Assembly (NCBI GenBank): GCA_963717215.1
Contig: CAVQVS010000011.1
Span: 1 to 64,000, forward strand
Direction of reading: 5' to 3'
Length of the DNA: 64,000 bases
DNA from: Roseiarcus sp963717215
GTDB lineage: Bacteria > Pseudomonadota > Alphaproteobacteria > Rhizobiales > Beijerinckiaceae
The translations under genes were made by a program, and so were the position numbers. Positions 37,448-46,578 of this stretch are shown here, piece by piece (position 1 is the stretch's first letter; each line of letters begins with the position of its first letter). The notes beneath the pieces were generated by a model. The model had not been told where the DNA came from and searched no databases. It saw only the letters and a program-made list of their open reading frames with translations.

Positions 37448-37861
37448 TTGTCGACAATTGACAGCATACGCGAAGATTTTGCCTCCCTCGACGATTGGGA
37501 GGATCGATATCGTTATGTCCTTGAATTGGGTCATTCGCTCGAGCCGTTGAGCGCGGAGGCTCACAACGACGTCAACAAAGTTCGGGGCTGCGTGAGCCAG
37601 GTGTGGCTGGAACGCGAGCCGAGGACGAACGCGGAAGGCGGAAGCGTCTTACATTACCGCGGCGACAGCGACTCTCATCTTGTGCGGGGCCTGATCGCCA
37701 TTACGATCGCGCTCTTTTCCGACCGCACGCCCGAGCAGATCCTCGCCGTGGATGCGAACGCCGCCTTTCGCGAACTGGGTCTGGAGCAACACCTGACGCC
37801 CCAGCGGTCAAATGGCGTGCGCTCTATGGTCGATCGCATCCGGAAGGACGCGGCGGGCTGA
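37448..37861 (+). CDS. sufE: SufE-type cysteine desulfurase activator
   Basis: SufE accepts sulfur from SufS for Fe-S cluster assembly. The 137-residue product MSTIDSIREDFASLDDWEDRYRYVLELGHSLEPL has the sulfur-acceptor Cys in HNDVNKVRGCVSQVWLE (about residue 50). The C-terminal LTPQRSNGVRSMVDRIRKDA is typical. The start is TTG at 37448 (no ATG in frame upstream of the family start, and no strong ribosome binding site), which is unusual and may hide a base error. Confidence 0.93.
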   Translation: MSTIDSIREDFASLDDWEDRYRYVLELGHSLEPLSAEAHNDVNKVRGCVSQVWLEREPRTNAEGGSVLHYRGDSDSHLVRGLIAITIALFSDRTPEQILAVDANAAFRELGLEQHLTPQRSNGVRSMVDRIRKDAAG

Positions 37862-38094
37862 AGCTGGGGCTGCTTTGCCAGCCCTATTGTGCGCTCGTTA
37901 ATTCCGCCCGCCCCAGCGCAAACGGCTGATCAACGGGACGCGGCCGTTCCGCCGCCTCAAGAGGCGGGCTTGCCCTTACGTCTTGGTGCGCACCCAGATC
38001 ATGAGACGGAGCAAGCCGCCGCAACGGTCAACAATTCCTTAATCCCATTGGTCGATAATGGAATAAACGCTTCGTTAGCCGCGGATGTTGATCG

Positions 38095-38955
38095 ATGAAT
38101 GAATTCGGGAATTCAAGCGCCAGCAACGCGCTGCCGCCGTCCAGTTCGTCGCGCGACCTCATTGTCGTGGAAGATCGTGCGGAAGCCAAACCGGCGGCTG
38201 AGCCGCGACCCGCGACCGCGCACAGGCTTCCCCTTTCCCGATTCCATTTCGCCGCCGCGGCGGCGCTTGCGGTCGTTGTCGCCGTCGCGGGGGCGTTGTT
38301 TCTGGAGGACCGGCAGCAGGCCAAGGCGCTCGCGGAACAGGCGAGCGAAAACGAGTCTCTGGTTCACACCATCAAGTCGCTGAAGGTCCGCCTCGACGCA
38401 ATCGACAGCACGATGTCGAATGCTGGCTTGACCGATTTGCGGCAGTCGGTCGGCGAGATCAGGTCAAACCTGGCTTCGACGCGAGACGTTAGCGGGGCTT
38501 TGGCGCAACTCTCCCAACGCGTCGACAAGCTGGACCATGAAGCGAGCGTCAAGGTCGAAAAACTCACCGAACGCATCGATCACGAAACGAATGCTTTGAC
38601 GACCGGCCTTTCGACTCGCATCGATAAGCTCGAGCAGAAGATTGCTGCGCCGCTCCCAGCGCCTTCGCCTGTCGCGCAGGCGAAACCGCCTCTCGCTCGT
38701 CCGAAGTTCGACAATGTTTCGATGGACAAGACGAGTTCGATCGAACGGTCAAAGCCTCTTTTGCGCGGGTTTGTGGTGCTGGACGCTCGTGACGACGTTG
38801 CGCTGGTCGGCGGGCGTTACGGCGAGCGGGAAGTCCGTCAGGGCGACTTTCTCCCCGGCGCGGGGCGGGTCGAGCGTATTGAGCTCGGTGGCGCCGGATG
38901 GGTTGTCACGACCAGCACTGGTCTTATCGCCTCCGCCGATTTTCCTCGCTATTGA
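38095..38955 (+). CDS. Hypothetical membrane-anchored coiled-coil protein
   Basis: This encodes 286 residues: a disordered N-terminus (1-50), one transmembrane helix (FHFAAAAALAVVVAVAGALFL, about 50-70) and a heptad-like coiled coil (about 75-185; repeated LxxxIxxL, with SQRVDKLDHEASVKVEKLTERIDHE). After a Pro/Ala linker comes a compact C-terminal domain (RGFVVLDARDDVALVGGRYGEREVRQGDFLPGAGRVERIELGGAGWVVTTSTGLI) that reads like a small beta-barrel. I do not recognise the family. Overall topology is cytoplasmic tail, helix, periplasmic rod, beta domain. It lies upstream of fabA in the place where many relatives carry irr. Confidence 0.75.
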   Translation: MNEFGNSSASNALPPSSSSRDLIVVEDRAEAKPAAEPRPATAHRLPLSRFHFAAAAALAVVVAVAGALFLEDRQQAKALAEQASENESLVHTIKSLKVRLDAIDSTMSNAGLTDLRQSVGEIRSNLASTRDVSGALAQLSQRVDKLDHEASVKVEKLTERIDHETNALTTGLSTRIDKLEQKIAAPLPAPSPVAQAKPPLARPKFDNVSMDKTSSIERSKPLLRGFVVLDARDDVALVGGRYGEREVRQGDFLPGAGRVERIELGGAGWVVTTSTGLIASADFPRY

Positions 38956-39128
38956 GGGCGCCCATCGCGGCGGTTGCCCCACGGCCGGTCGTGTTTGTTT
39001 TACGCGGTCCGGCCTCATCCCAGGCGACAAGACGCCAGGCGCCGCCGGGACGTTAACCTAAGCACAACGGGGAGCGCTTTCGATAAGAGGGCGTGTGTGT
39101 TACCACGCCGGTTTGAGGCTCCGCGCTG

Positions 39129-39157
39129 GCGCGCGGTCCCAGGGACAGACCGCGCGC
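39129..39157 (+). promoter_or_regulatory. Stable hairpin abutting the fabA start codon
   Basis: GCGCGCGGTC (39129-39138) and GACCGCGCGC (39148-39157) form a perfect 10-bp GC stem with a 9-base loop that contains AGGGA, the only Shine-Dalgarno-like sequence near fabA. The ATG begins at the next base (39158). This would present the ribosome binding site in a loop while the stem fills the spacer, so translation should depend on stem opening. Function is inferred. Confidence 0.5.
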
Positions 39158-39682
39158 ATGGCCGAACGGCGTACCAGTTTCGATTATCTGGATCTCATCA
39201 CCTGCGGTCGCGGCGACATGTTCGGGCCGGGCAACGCCCAACTGCCTTTGCCGCCGATGCTGATGTTCGATCGGATCAGCGCGATTTCCGAAACTGGAGG
39301 GGCCAACGGCAAGGGCGGCGTTCGGGCGGAGCTCGACGTCAAGCCGGACCTCTGGTTTTTCGGCTGCCATTTCAAGAATGATCCGGTGATGCCGGGCTGT
39401 CTCGGCCTTGACGCTCTTTGGCAATTGACCGGGTTCTTCCTCGGTTGGCTTGGTCTGCCCGGACGGGGTCGCGCGCTTGGCGTCGGCGAGGTGAAGTTCG
39501 CCGACCAGGTGCTGCCGACGGTGAAGAAGGTCGTCTATGGCGTGGACATGAAGCGTGTCTTCAAGGGCAAGCTGGTCCTCGGCGTTTCTGACGGGTGGCT
39601 CGAGGGCGATGGCAAACGAATTTATGAGGTCAAGGACCTCCGCGTCGGCTTGTTCAGCCCTGCGCCAGCAGTTCCGACTTAA
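39158..39682 (+). CDS. fabA: 3-hydroxydecanoyl-ACP dehydratase/isomerase
   Basis: FabA dehydrates and isomerises the C10 intermediate to start unsaturated fatty acid synthesis. The 174 residues align end to end with E. coli FabA. Catalytic His is in LWFFGCHFKNDPVMPGCLGLDALWQLTGFFLGWLG and the catalytic Asp lies in the same stretch (GCLGLDALWQ). The ATG at 39158 matches the family start. It is first in fabA-fabB-fabI. Confidence 0.97.
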   Translation: MAERRTSFDYLDLITCGRGDMFGPGNAQLPLPPMLMFDRISAISETGGANGKGGVRAELDVKPDLWFFGCHFKNDPVMPGCLGLDALWQLTGFFLGWLGLPGRGRALGVGEVKFADQVLPTVKKVVYGVDMKRVFKGKLVLGVSDGWLEGDGKRIYEVKDLRVGLFSPAPAVPT

Positions 39683-39721
39683 CCTCTCGGATCCTGGCTG
39701 ATCGGCGGTGGAGACAAGAGA

Positions 39722-40945
39722 ATGAGGCGTGTCGTTGTCACCGGCATGGGCATCGTTTCCTCAATCGGAAGCAACACGCAGGAAGTGACCGCCAGCCTCC
39801 ACGCCGGCAGGTCGGGAATCACGCACGCGGATCGACTTGCCGAGCTTGGCTTTCGCTCGCACGTCCATGGCGCGCCAACGGTTCGCGCCGAAGAGATGAT
39901 CGATCGCAGGGCGATGCGGTTCCACGGCGGCGGAACGGCCTGGAACCATGTCGCGATGGATCAGGCGATCGTGGACAGCGGTCTTGCGCCCGATGAGGTC
40001 TCCAATGAGCGGACCGGCCTCATCATGGGTTCGGGCGGTCCCTCGACACGCGCCATCGTCGAGGCTGCAGACACCGCCCGCACCAAGGGCCCCAAGCGCG
40101 TCGGCCCGTTCGCGGTGCCGAAATCCATGTCCTCGACAGCGTCGGCGACCCTGTCGACCTGGTTCAAGATCAAGGGCGTCAGCTATTCCATCTCCTCGGC
40201 ATGCGCCACATCCAATCACTGCATCGGCGCGGCTTACGAGCAAATCCTGGGCGGTCGGCAGGATGTGATGTTTGGCGGAGGATGCGAAGAACTCGATTGG
40301 ACGTTGTCGGTGATGTTCGATGCGATGGGCGCGCTCTCGTCCGCCTACAACGACACGCCGGCGCGCGCATCCCGCGCCTACGACAAAAATCGGGACGGCT
40401 TTGTCATCTCGGCCGGCGCCGGCGTGCTGGTGCTCGAGGAATACGAGCGGGCCAAGGCGCGAAGCGCGAGGATTTACGGCGAAATCATCGGTTATGGCGC
40501 GACCTCGGACGGGCACGACATGGTTGCGCCTTCCGGCGAGGGCGCGGCCCGGTGCATGCGCCAGGCCCTCAACGGGGTGAAGGTTCCGATCGACTACATC
40601 AATCCCCATGCGACTTCGACCCCGATTGGCGATCTCAAGGAGATCGAGGCTTTGCGCGAGGTCTTTGGCTCAGGCGACAAATGTCCGCCGATCTCGGCGA
40701 CCAAGTCCCTGACCGGACATTCCCAGGGCGCGACCGGCGCGCACGAGGCGATCTATTCTTTGCTGATGATGCAGAACGGCTTCATTTGTGAGAGCGCGCA
40801 TATCGATGAGATCGACCCTGCGTTCGCGGACATGCCGATCGTGCGCGCCCGCCGGGACAACGTAAAATTGAGGGCGGCGCTTTCGAACTCGTTCGGTTTT
40901 GGCGGGACGAACGCAACGCTCGTGTTCAAGCACGTCGACGCCTGA
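39722..40945 (+). CDS. fabB: 3-oxoacyl-ACP synthase I
   Basis: FabB elongates unsaturated acyl-ACP. The 407-residue thiolase-fold protein has the catalytic Cys in SISSACATSNHCIGAAYEQI and the two His in INPHATSTPIGDLKE and TKSLTGHSQGATGAHEAI. The C-terminus NSFGFGGTNATLVFK is typical. It lies 39 bases after fabA. Confidence 0.97.
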   Translation: MRRVVVTGMGIVSSIGSNTQEVTASLHAGRSGITHADRLAELGFRSHVHGAPTVRAEEMIDRRAMRFHGGGTAWNHVAMDQAIVDSGLAPDEVSNERTGLIMGSGGPSTRAIVEAADTARTKGPKRVGPFAVPKSMSSTASATLSTWFKIKGVSYSISSACATSNHCIGAAYEQILGGRQDVMFGGGCEELDWTLSVMFDAMGALSSAYNDTPARASRAYDKNRDGFVISAGAGVLVLEEYERAKARSARIYGEIIGYGATSDGHDMVAPSGEGAARCMRQALNGVKVPIDYINPHATSTPIGDLKEIEALREVFGSGDKCPPISATKSLTGHSQGATGAHEAIYSLLMMQNGFICESAHIDEIDPAFADMPIVRARRDNVKLRAALSNSFGFGGTNATLVFKHVDA

Positions 40946-40999
40946 ACACCCCTGCCATCGCCCACGAACTCCCAGAAAAACCGGTCACGAGCGCGCCCC

Positions 41000-41801
41000 A
41001 TGAGATCTGGCTTGATGAGCGGCAAACGCGGCCTGATCATGGGCGTCGCGAATGACCACTCGATCGCCTGGGGCATCGCCAAGGCCTTGGCCGACGAAGG
41101 CGCGGAGCTCGCTTTCACCTACCAGAACGACGCGCTCGGCAAACGGGTCGCGCCCTTGGCCGGAGAGCTCGGCGCAGGCGGACCACGTTTACCGCTGCGA
41201 CGTCGAGGACCTGAGTTCCGTCGACGCCATGTTCTCCGAGCTCACGACGGCCTGGAACACGCTCGACTTCCTGGTCCATTGCATAGGCTTCTCCGACCGC
41301 AATGAGCTGAGAGGCCGATACGCCGAAACGACCCGAGAGAACTTCACCCGGACGATGGTCATTTCAGCGTTTTCGTTCACGGAGGTCGCAAAACGCGCCG
41401 CTACGCTCATGCCTTCGGGCGGGGCGATGCTGACCCTCACCTTTGGCGGTTCGACGCGCGTCGTGCCCAACTACAATGTCATGGGCGTCGCCAAGGCTGC
41501 GCTCGAGGCAAGCGTGCGCTACCTGGCCGCGGACTATGGCCCCGACAACATTCGCATCAACGCGATCTCCGCCGGACCCGTCCGGACTTTGGCCGGCGCC
41601 GGAATCGCCGACGCACGCTTCATGTTCAACTTTCAGCGCGACCATTCGCCGCTCCGACGCACTGTCACCATCGAAAATATCGGCGGGACGGCCATCTATC
41701 TGCTCTCCGGCCTGTCGGAAGGGGTGACGGGCGAGGTTCACTTCGTCGATGCGGGCTACAACATCGTCTCCATGCCCCGCCCGAGCGAAATCAACAATTG
41801 A
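41000..41801 (+). CDS. fabI: Enoyl-ACP reductase (NADH), one frameshift
   Basis: FabI reduces trans-2-enoyl-ACP, the last step of elongation. It starts MRSGLMSGKRGLIMGVANDHSIAWGIAKALADEGAELAFTYQ (NAD-binding). The catalytic Tyr-x6-Lys is in NYNVMGVAKAALEASVRYLA. The substrate-binding SAGPVRTLAGAGI and the C-terminus SEGVTGEVHFVDAGYNIVSM follow. An extra base near 41175 (between LAGELGA and DHVYRCDVEDL) breaks the frame. FabI is normally essential, so an error is likely. It closes the fabA-fabB-fabI operon. Confidence 0.94.
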
Positions 41802-41891
41802 CGTTTGATATTCCGTCTGCCTTTTAGCGCCGTGGTTGCTTTTTACGCATTTTGGCGCAGCCTTTAGACTTCTCCCGTGCGGCTCAAGCCG

Positions 41892-43157
41892 ATGGCCACA
41901 ATCCGCCGACCATGCAGTTCGTTTCGCGCCGCCGCCTCGATCCTGGCGCACGCCTTCGTTGTCACGCTGGGACTGTCAGGCGCCGCGTTTTCGGCCGTCG
42001 CCGCGACCCCTAACAAAACGATCGGCTCACCACAGGCTGCGTTCCGTGGATTTATCGAAACCCTTTGGCGGCCGGCTGAAGCCCGCGGCGTCTCCCGGGC
42101 AACGTTCGACAGCGCATTCGCCGGCGTCACCTTCGATCCCACGGTCGTGGCGAGCGCGGGATCTCAGCCGGAGTTCGTGCGTCCCATTTGGGACTACGTC
42201 GCGAGCGCCGTATCGGCGGACCGCATTCAGCGGGGCCGCGACAAGGCGCGCTCCGAAGCCCTCTGGCTTGCGCGCGCAAGGGATCTTTACGGCGTCGACG
42301 ATTCGGTGATCCTGGGCGTCTGGGGACTGGAGACTGATTTCGGCGGTTTTGCCGGCTCGAGCAGCATCGTTCGCTCGCTCGCCAGCCTCGCCTACATTCA
42401 CTTTCAGGGCGACTATTTCCGTGACGAGCTGCTTTCGGCGCTGGTCATCCTCGAAGAGGGCGACATTGCGCCTTCGCTCATGCGCGGCTCGTGGGCAGGC
42501 GCGATGGGACAGACACAGTTCATGCCGTCGAGCTATTTAAGCTATGCGGTGGCGTTTCAACGGCATGACCGACGCGACATCTGGACGAGTGAAGCTGACG
42601 CGATCGGCTCAACCGCGAATTATCTGGCCAAACATGGCTGGAGCAAAGACCTGCCCTGGGGCTTCGAGGTTCGTTTGCCGGCCAAATTCGCATTGAACGG
42701 CGTTAATTCCTCATCGCCGGCCCCGTTCTCGTCCTTTGCGGCCCGTGGCGTGGCCAAGGCCGACGGTTCGCCGTTGCCGGCATCGGGCGATGGACGGCTA
42801 TTGATCCTCGCTGGTCTCAATGGGCCCGTGTTTCTCGTCACAACCAACTTCGACGCCATCAAGACCTACAACAATTCAACGGCCTATGCGCTTTCCGTCG
42901 GTTTGCTAGGCGACGCCGTGTCGGGCCGCCCGGGTCTCGCCGTGCAATGGCCAACCCGCGATCACCCCTTGACGACGCCGCAAATTCAGAAACTGCAAAC
43001 GAAACTGCAAGCAATGGGCTACGACGTCGGCAAGATCGACGGAAAAATCGGCGATACGCTCCGTTCCGCCGTCTCCCTCTACCAGGAACGCAACGGCCTG
43101 CCGCCCGACGGCTATGCCAACCAGGCGCTATTCAGTCGCGTTACCGCTCCGCGATGA
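41892..43157 (+). CDS. Lytic murein transglycosylase, MltB-like
   Basis: This encodes 421 residues with a signal peptide (AASILAHAFVVTLGLSGAAFSAVAA). The catalytic Glu lies in SVILGVWGLETDFGGFAGSSSIVRSLASLAY, and SWAGAMGQTQFMPSSYLSYAVAF follows. A C-terminal peptidoglycan-binding domain (about 350-412; LTTPQIQKLQTKLQAMGYDVGKIDGKIGDTLRSAVSLYQERNGLPPDGYANQALFSRV) completes it. It cleaves glycan strands to 1,6-anhydro ends in the periplasm. A GTG at 41877 is an alternative start. Confidence 0.92.
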   Translation: MATIRRPCSSFRAAASILAHAFVVTLGLSGAAFSAVAATPNKTIGSPQAAFRGFIETLWRPAEARGVSRATFDSAFAGVTFDPTVVASAGSQPEFVRPIWDYVASAVSADRIQRGRDKARSEALWLARARDLYGVDDSVILGVWGLETDFGGFAGSSSIVRSLASLAYIHFQGDYFRDELLSALVILEEGDIAPSLMRGSWAGAMGQTQFMPSSYLSYAVAFQRHDRRDIWTSEADAIGSTANYLAKHGWSKDLPWGFEVRLPAKFALNGVNSSSPAPFSSFAARGVAKADGSPLPASGDGRLLILAGLNGPVFLVTTNFDAIKTYNNSTAYALSVGLLGDAVSGRPGLAVQWPTRDHPLTTPQIQKLQTKLQAMGYDVGKIDGKIGDTLRSAVSLYQERNGLPPDGYANQALFSRVTAPR

Positions 43158-43197
43158 TTGGCCCCGTGCGCGCTTGTTTGGATAGCAGCGCCATGCT

Positions 43198-43226
43198 AGG
43201 CGACCCGGCCCGGGTTTGGGTCGCCT
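43198..43226. terminator. Hairpin downstream of the transglycosylase gene
   Basis: AGGCGACCC (43198-43206) and GGGTCGCCT (43218-43226) form a perfect 9-bp stem in the 118-base gap before secB. No T run follows, so it may be a Rho-dependent or mRNA-stability element. Confidence 0.4.
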
Positions 43227-43275
43227 GAACGCTCGCAAAAGGGCGTTTGGTGTTGTGTTTGAGGAGCTTTTGACG

Positions 43276-43761
43276 ATGGCTGAACAGAACGGCAATGGCG
43301 CTGAAACGCCGCCGGCCGGTCCGAAATTTTCGGTTCTCGCCCAATATACGAAGGATTTTTCCTTCGAAAATCCCAATGCTCCCCGCACCTTGGGCCCGCA
43401 GCAAACGCAGCCGAACATCTCGATACAGATCAACGTCAACGCGCGGCAGCTCGCCGCGACCGACTACGAGGTCAGCCTTATGCTCGAAGGCGGCGCCGGC
43501 CAGGGCGCCGACACGATGTTCAAGTTCGAGCTCAACTACGCGGGCGTATTCCGGGTGGAGAACTTTCCCGCCGAGCAGATTCAGCCGGTGGTCATGATCG
43601 AGGGCCCGCGAATCCTGTTCCCGTTCGCGCGGCAAATCGTTGCGGACGCGGTGCGTGGCGGCTCCTATCCGCCGCTCTTTATCGACCCGATCGACTTTCA
43701 GGCGCTTTATCTGCAGCGACTGGCGGCGGCCGGCGGCCAATTGCAGCAACAGACCGCCTGA
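43276..43761 (+). CDS. secB: Protein-export chaperone SecB
   Basis: SecB is a tetrameric chaperone that delivers preproteins to SecA. The 161-residue product has FSVLAQYTKDFSFENPNAP near the start. QPNISIQINVNARQL, DYEVSLMLEGGA, ELNYAGVFRVENFP and FPFARQIVADAVRGGSYPPLFIDPIDFQALYLQR follow, all SecB signatures. The ATG at 43276 has GAGGAG upstream. It converges on dnaQ; the order ppsR-maf-aroE-coaE-dnaQ/secB matches Caulobacter. Confidence 0.96.
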   Translation: MAEQNGNGAETPPAGPKFSVLAQYTKDFSFENPNAPRTLGPQQTQPNISIQINVNARQLAATDYEVSLMLEGGAGQGADTMFKFELNYAGVFRVENFPAEQIQPVVMIEGPRILFPFARQIVADAVRGGSYPPLFIDPIDFQALYLQRLAAAGGQLQQQTA

Positions 43762-43779
43762 TCTTTCGCGTCAACGAAG

Positions 43780-44482
43780 TCACGCCGGCTGAGGCAGATA
43801 ACGAAACCAGACCGCTTCGCGGCCGAGGCCTTCAATATAGCGAGTGTGGTCTTTCTCTTCGGCGTCCTCGATCAGAGGGACCCTCAGAGGCCGCGGACTT
43901 GAGTAGGGGGCGGCCACGACGATTTGCACGCCGGCTTCTCCCAGCGCGTCGCCCAACAGGAGCGACCGCTGACGCCCTCCCGATAGCTCGCAATAGACCT
44001 CGACCAGGATCTCTGCGTCCAGGAGCGCGCCGTGGCGAATTCGCCGCGTGCGGTCGATGCGGTAGCGATCGCAAAGGGCGTCGAGGCTGGCCGGGGCGCC
44101 CGGGTGTTTCTTGCGCGCGAGCGCCAGCGTGTCGACCACGCGATCCATAGTGATCGTGGGCCGCCCGAGCCTCGTCAGCTCCGCATTCATGAAGCGCACG
44201 TCAAACTCGGCATTGTGGATGACGAGCTTCGAGTCGCCGATGAACGCGAGAAAATCGTCGACGATGCTCGGCGAAGACCGGCTTGTCCATGAGAGCGGCC
44301 GAGCTATGTCCGTGGACGCGCACGGCGTCCTGCGGGACGTCGCGCTCCGGATTGATGAGCGTGTGAAAGACCTTGCCCGTCAGGCTTTGGTGCACGATCT
44401 CCACTGCGCCAATCTCCAGCACCCGATGTCCGTCTGCTGGATCGAGTCCTGTCGTTTCCGTGTCGAGCACGATTTCACGCAT
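43780..44482 (-). CDS. dnaQ: DNA polymerase III epsilon subunit (one frameshift)
   Basis: DnaQ is the 3'-5' proofreading exonuclease. Exo I is MREIVLDTETTGLDPADGHRVLEIGAVEI, Exo II SKLVIHNAEFDVRFMNAEL and Exo III HGALLDAEILVEVYCELSGGRQ. An extra C near 44271 (after DKPVFAE) breaks the frame; the next frame continues IVDDFLAFIGDSKLVIHNAEFD. The start overlaps the end of coaE by 8 bases. Confidence 0.94.
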
Positions 44483-45083
44483 GGCCGGTTCGACCTCCGG
44501 CCAGCGCCGCTGTCGAGCGCATGAATTGGGCAACGATGGCGCGCGTCCTCTCGAGCGTTCCGCCTGTCTCGATGATGAAGTGAGCCCGGCGCCTTTTATC
44601 GGCATCCGATGTTTGGCGGGAAAGAATGGCCTCGAGTTTGGCGTCGGTCATGCCCGTGCGCGCCAACGCGCGCGCGCGCTGGACAGAGGCCGGCGCGCTG
44701 ACCACGATCACGAGGTCAACCTGGGCTTCCCCGCCCGTCTCGAACAACAACGGCACATCAACAATAACGAGGCGACGGCCCGCGGACGCGGCCCTCTCAA
44801 CGAAGCGAGCGCGCGCTTGAGCCACCGCCGGATGCACGAGCCCTTCAAGGCGCTTCAATGCCTCTGCGTCACCGAGCACTTGCGAGCCCAGTCGCTCGCG
44901 ATCAACTTGGCCTGACACCATGACGCCTGGAAACGCCGCCTCGATCGCTTTCGCCCCGTCCCCGGCGTAGAGGGCGCGGACGGCCTCGTCAGAATCGAAT
45001 ACAGGGACGCCAAGCTTGGCGAACATGCTGGCGACGGTCGATTTCCCCATCGCGATCGAGCCGGTCAGGCCAATGACGATCAC
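44475..45083 (-). CDS. coaE: Dephospho-CoA kinase
   Basis: CoaE phosphorylates dephospho-CoA in the last step of CoA synthesis. The 202-residue P-loop kinase starts MIVIGLTGSIAMGKSTVASMFAKLGVPVFDSDEAVRALY. It contains LVHPAVAQARARFVERA, VIVDVPLLFETGGEAQVDLVIVVSAP and ILSRQTSDADKRRRAHFIIETGGTLE in family order. It overlaps aroE upstream by 4 bases and dnaQ downstream by 8. Confidence 0.95.
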   Translation of the reverse strand: MIVIGLTGSIAMGKSTVASMFAKLGVPVFDSDEAVRALYAGDGAKAIEAAFPGVMVSGQVDRERLGSQVLGDAEALKRLEGLVHPAVAQARARFVERAASAGRRLVIVDVPLLFETGGEAQVDLVIVVSAPASVQRARALARTGMTDAKLEAILSRQTSDADKRRRAHFIIETGGTLERTRAIVAQFMRSTAALAGGRTGHA

Positions 45084-45940
45084 CGCACGGCCTTATAGCT
45101 GGCGGTGACTTCAGCCTCGACCAAAGCGCGAAGCGCCGGCGTCACAACCGGGCGCGCGCCGAACCAGCGCGCGAAAGCGGGCGCAGCCTGGTGGAGCAGC
45201 ATTCCCAGTCCCTCGGCGGCGCGCAGTCCACGCGCTCCCGCGGCTTCGATGAGCGGCGTGCGCAAGGGAACATAGACCGCGTCGGCGACCACCGCCCGCC
45301 CCGGCAGGGCGCTGACATCCAAAGTGAGCGGGGGCTGTCCGACCATCCCGAGCGAGCTCGCGTTGACGAGCAAATCCGTGTTGGGCAATTCCGTCGCCAG
45401 ATCATCCCAGGCTATTGCGACTGTCGAACCGCCGAAATGCCGGGCCAGCGTTTCCGCTCTCGACTGCGTTCGGTTGAAGACTGCAATGCGCTCGAAGCCG
45501 CGCGAGACCAGAGCGTAGATGATCCCGCGGGCCGCACCGCCGGCGCCGATGACGACGGCCACCCCCTTCCGCTCATCCCAGCCGGGCGTCGCCTCGTCCA
45601 GGTTGGCCAGAAATCCGGCGACGTCGGTATTGTCGCCCCACAGAAGTCCTTCTTCTCGCCATAACGTGTTGACCGCTCCGAGAGCCTCGGCGACATCTGT
45701 CCGGCGATCGCAAGCCCCAAAAGCGGCTTCCTTGTGAGGCGCGGTGACGTTGGCGCCAAGAAAGCCGTACCTGCCGATTTTGTCGGCGAACTGGCGAAAG
45801 TCTTCCGGTCGGACGGCATACTTGTCATAAGCGCCGGGAATGCCCAGTTCGTTCAGCCAGTAACGATGGATTGTTGGCGAGCGTGAGTGCTCAATCGGCC
45901 AGCCGACGACGCCCGCGCGCGGCGCGCTCGTTTCGATCAT
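45080..45940 (-). CDS. aroE: Shikimate dehydrogenase
   Basis: AroE reduces 3-dehydroshikimate with NADPH. The 286-residue product has the substrate site VVGWPIEHSRSPTIHRYWL, the catalytic Lys in GANVTAPHKEAAF, DNTDVAGFLANLDE, and the nucleotide-binding VVIGAGGAARGIIYAL with NRTQSRAE. The start at 45940 overlaps the maf stop (ATGA); a reading from 45970 adds unrelated residues. Confidence 0.95.
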   Translation of the reverse strand: MIETSAPRAGVVGWPIEHSRSPTIHRYWLNELGIPGAYDKYAVRPEDFRQFADKIGRYGFLGANVTAPHKEAAFGACDRRTDVAEALGAVNTLWREEGLLWGDNTDVAGFLANLDEATPGWDERKGVAVVIGAGGAARGIIYALVSRGFERIAVFNRTQSRAETLARHFGGSTVAIAWDDLATELPNTDLLVNASSLGMVGQPPLTLDVSALPGRAVVADAVYVPLRTPLIEAAGARGLRAAEGLGMLLHQAAPAFARWFGARPVVTPALRALVEAEVTASYKAVR

Positions 45941-46578
45941 AGCGAGATCAAATTCTCTCGGCGCAACCAAGCAAGGAGGCCCAGCATCGGCAGTCCGAGG
46001 ACAACAGAATGATCGCCTTCGATATGCTCAAAGAGATGAATTCCGAGACCCTCGCCCTGATACACGCCGACCGACGACAGCACGCCGGGGCCGGCGCGTT
46101 GGAGATAACGCGAAATCTCATCCGGATCGAGTGCCCGCATTCGCAGGTCCGCATGATCCCTGTGGACGACCAGCGCCTTCCCCGCGCGGGCGACGCAGAA
46201 GGCCGAGGTCAGGCGATGCGTCTTCCCCGACAACGCCGCCAGCGTTTGCGCGCCTTCCGCCAAATCCCGGGACTTGTGGAAGATCGCGCCTTCGAGGGTC
46301 AGCGTCTGATCGGCGCCGATGCAGTAAGCGTCCGGACGCATCGTGCTGACCGCAAGCGCCTTGGCTTCGGCCAGCTTGACCGGCAAATCTTCAAGCGACC
46401 CATCGCCGGCAAGATAGCGATCTTCGAGGCCGCGCTCGTCGACCTTCGGCGCGACGAACTCCGCTTCCAGTCCCGCCGCCGAAAACAGAGCGCGGCGGCT
46501 TTCGCTTGTGGATGCCAAGATCAGAGGTCCGGCGCCGCGCCACAGCGGCGGCCAGGCGGTCGTCTGCATCACCGTCAC
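45937..46578 (-). CDS. maf: Maf-like nucleoside triphosphate pyrophosphatase
   Basis: This encodes 213 residues. The Maf signature near the start is PLILASTSESRRALFSAAGLEAEFVAPKVDE. DAYCIGADQTLTLEGAIFHKSRDLAEGAQTLAALSGKTHRLTSAF and YQGEGLGIHLFEHIEGDHSVVLGLPMLGLL follow. Maf proteins hydrolyse non-canonical nucleotides. The start overlaps the ppsR stop (ATGA). It is the second gene after the putative origin. Confidence 0.93.
   Translation of the reverse strand: MTVMQTTAWPPLWRGAGPLILASTSESRRALFSAAGLEAEFVAPKVDERGLEDRYLAGDGSLEDLPVKLAEAKALAVSTMRPDAYCIGADQTLTLEGAIFHKSRDLAEGAQTLAALSGKTHRLTSAFCVARAGKALVVHRDHADLRMRALDPDEISRYLQRAGPGVLSSVGVYQGEGLGIHLFEHIEGDHSVVLGLPMLGLLAWLRRENLISL

Noticed and set aside
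37889..38098. Small plus-strand frame between sufE and the coiled-coil protein gene
   Set aside because: No ribosome binding site, no family features, low-complexity N-terminus; it overlaps the next gene's start.
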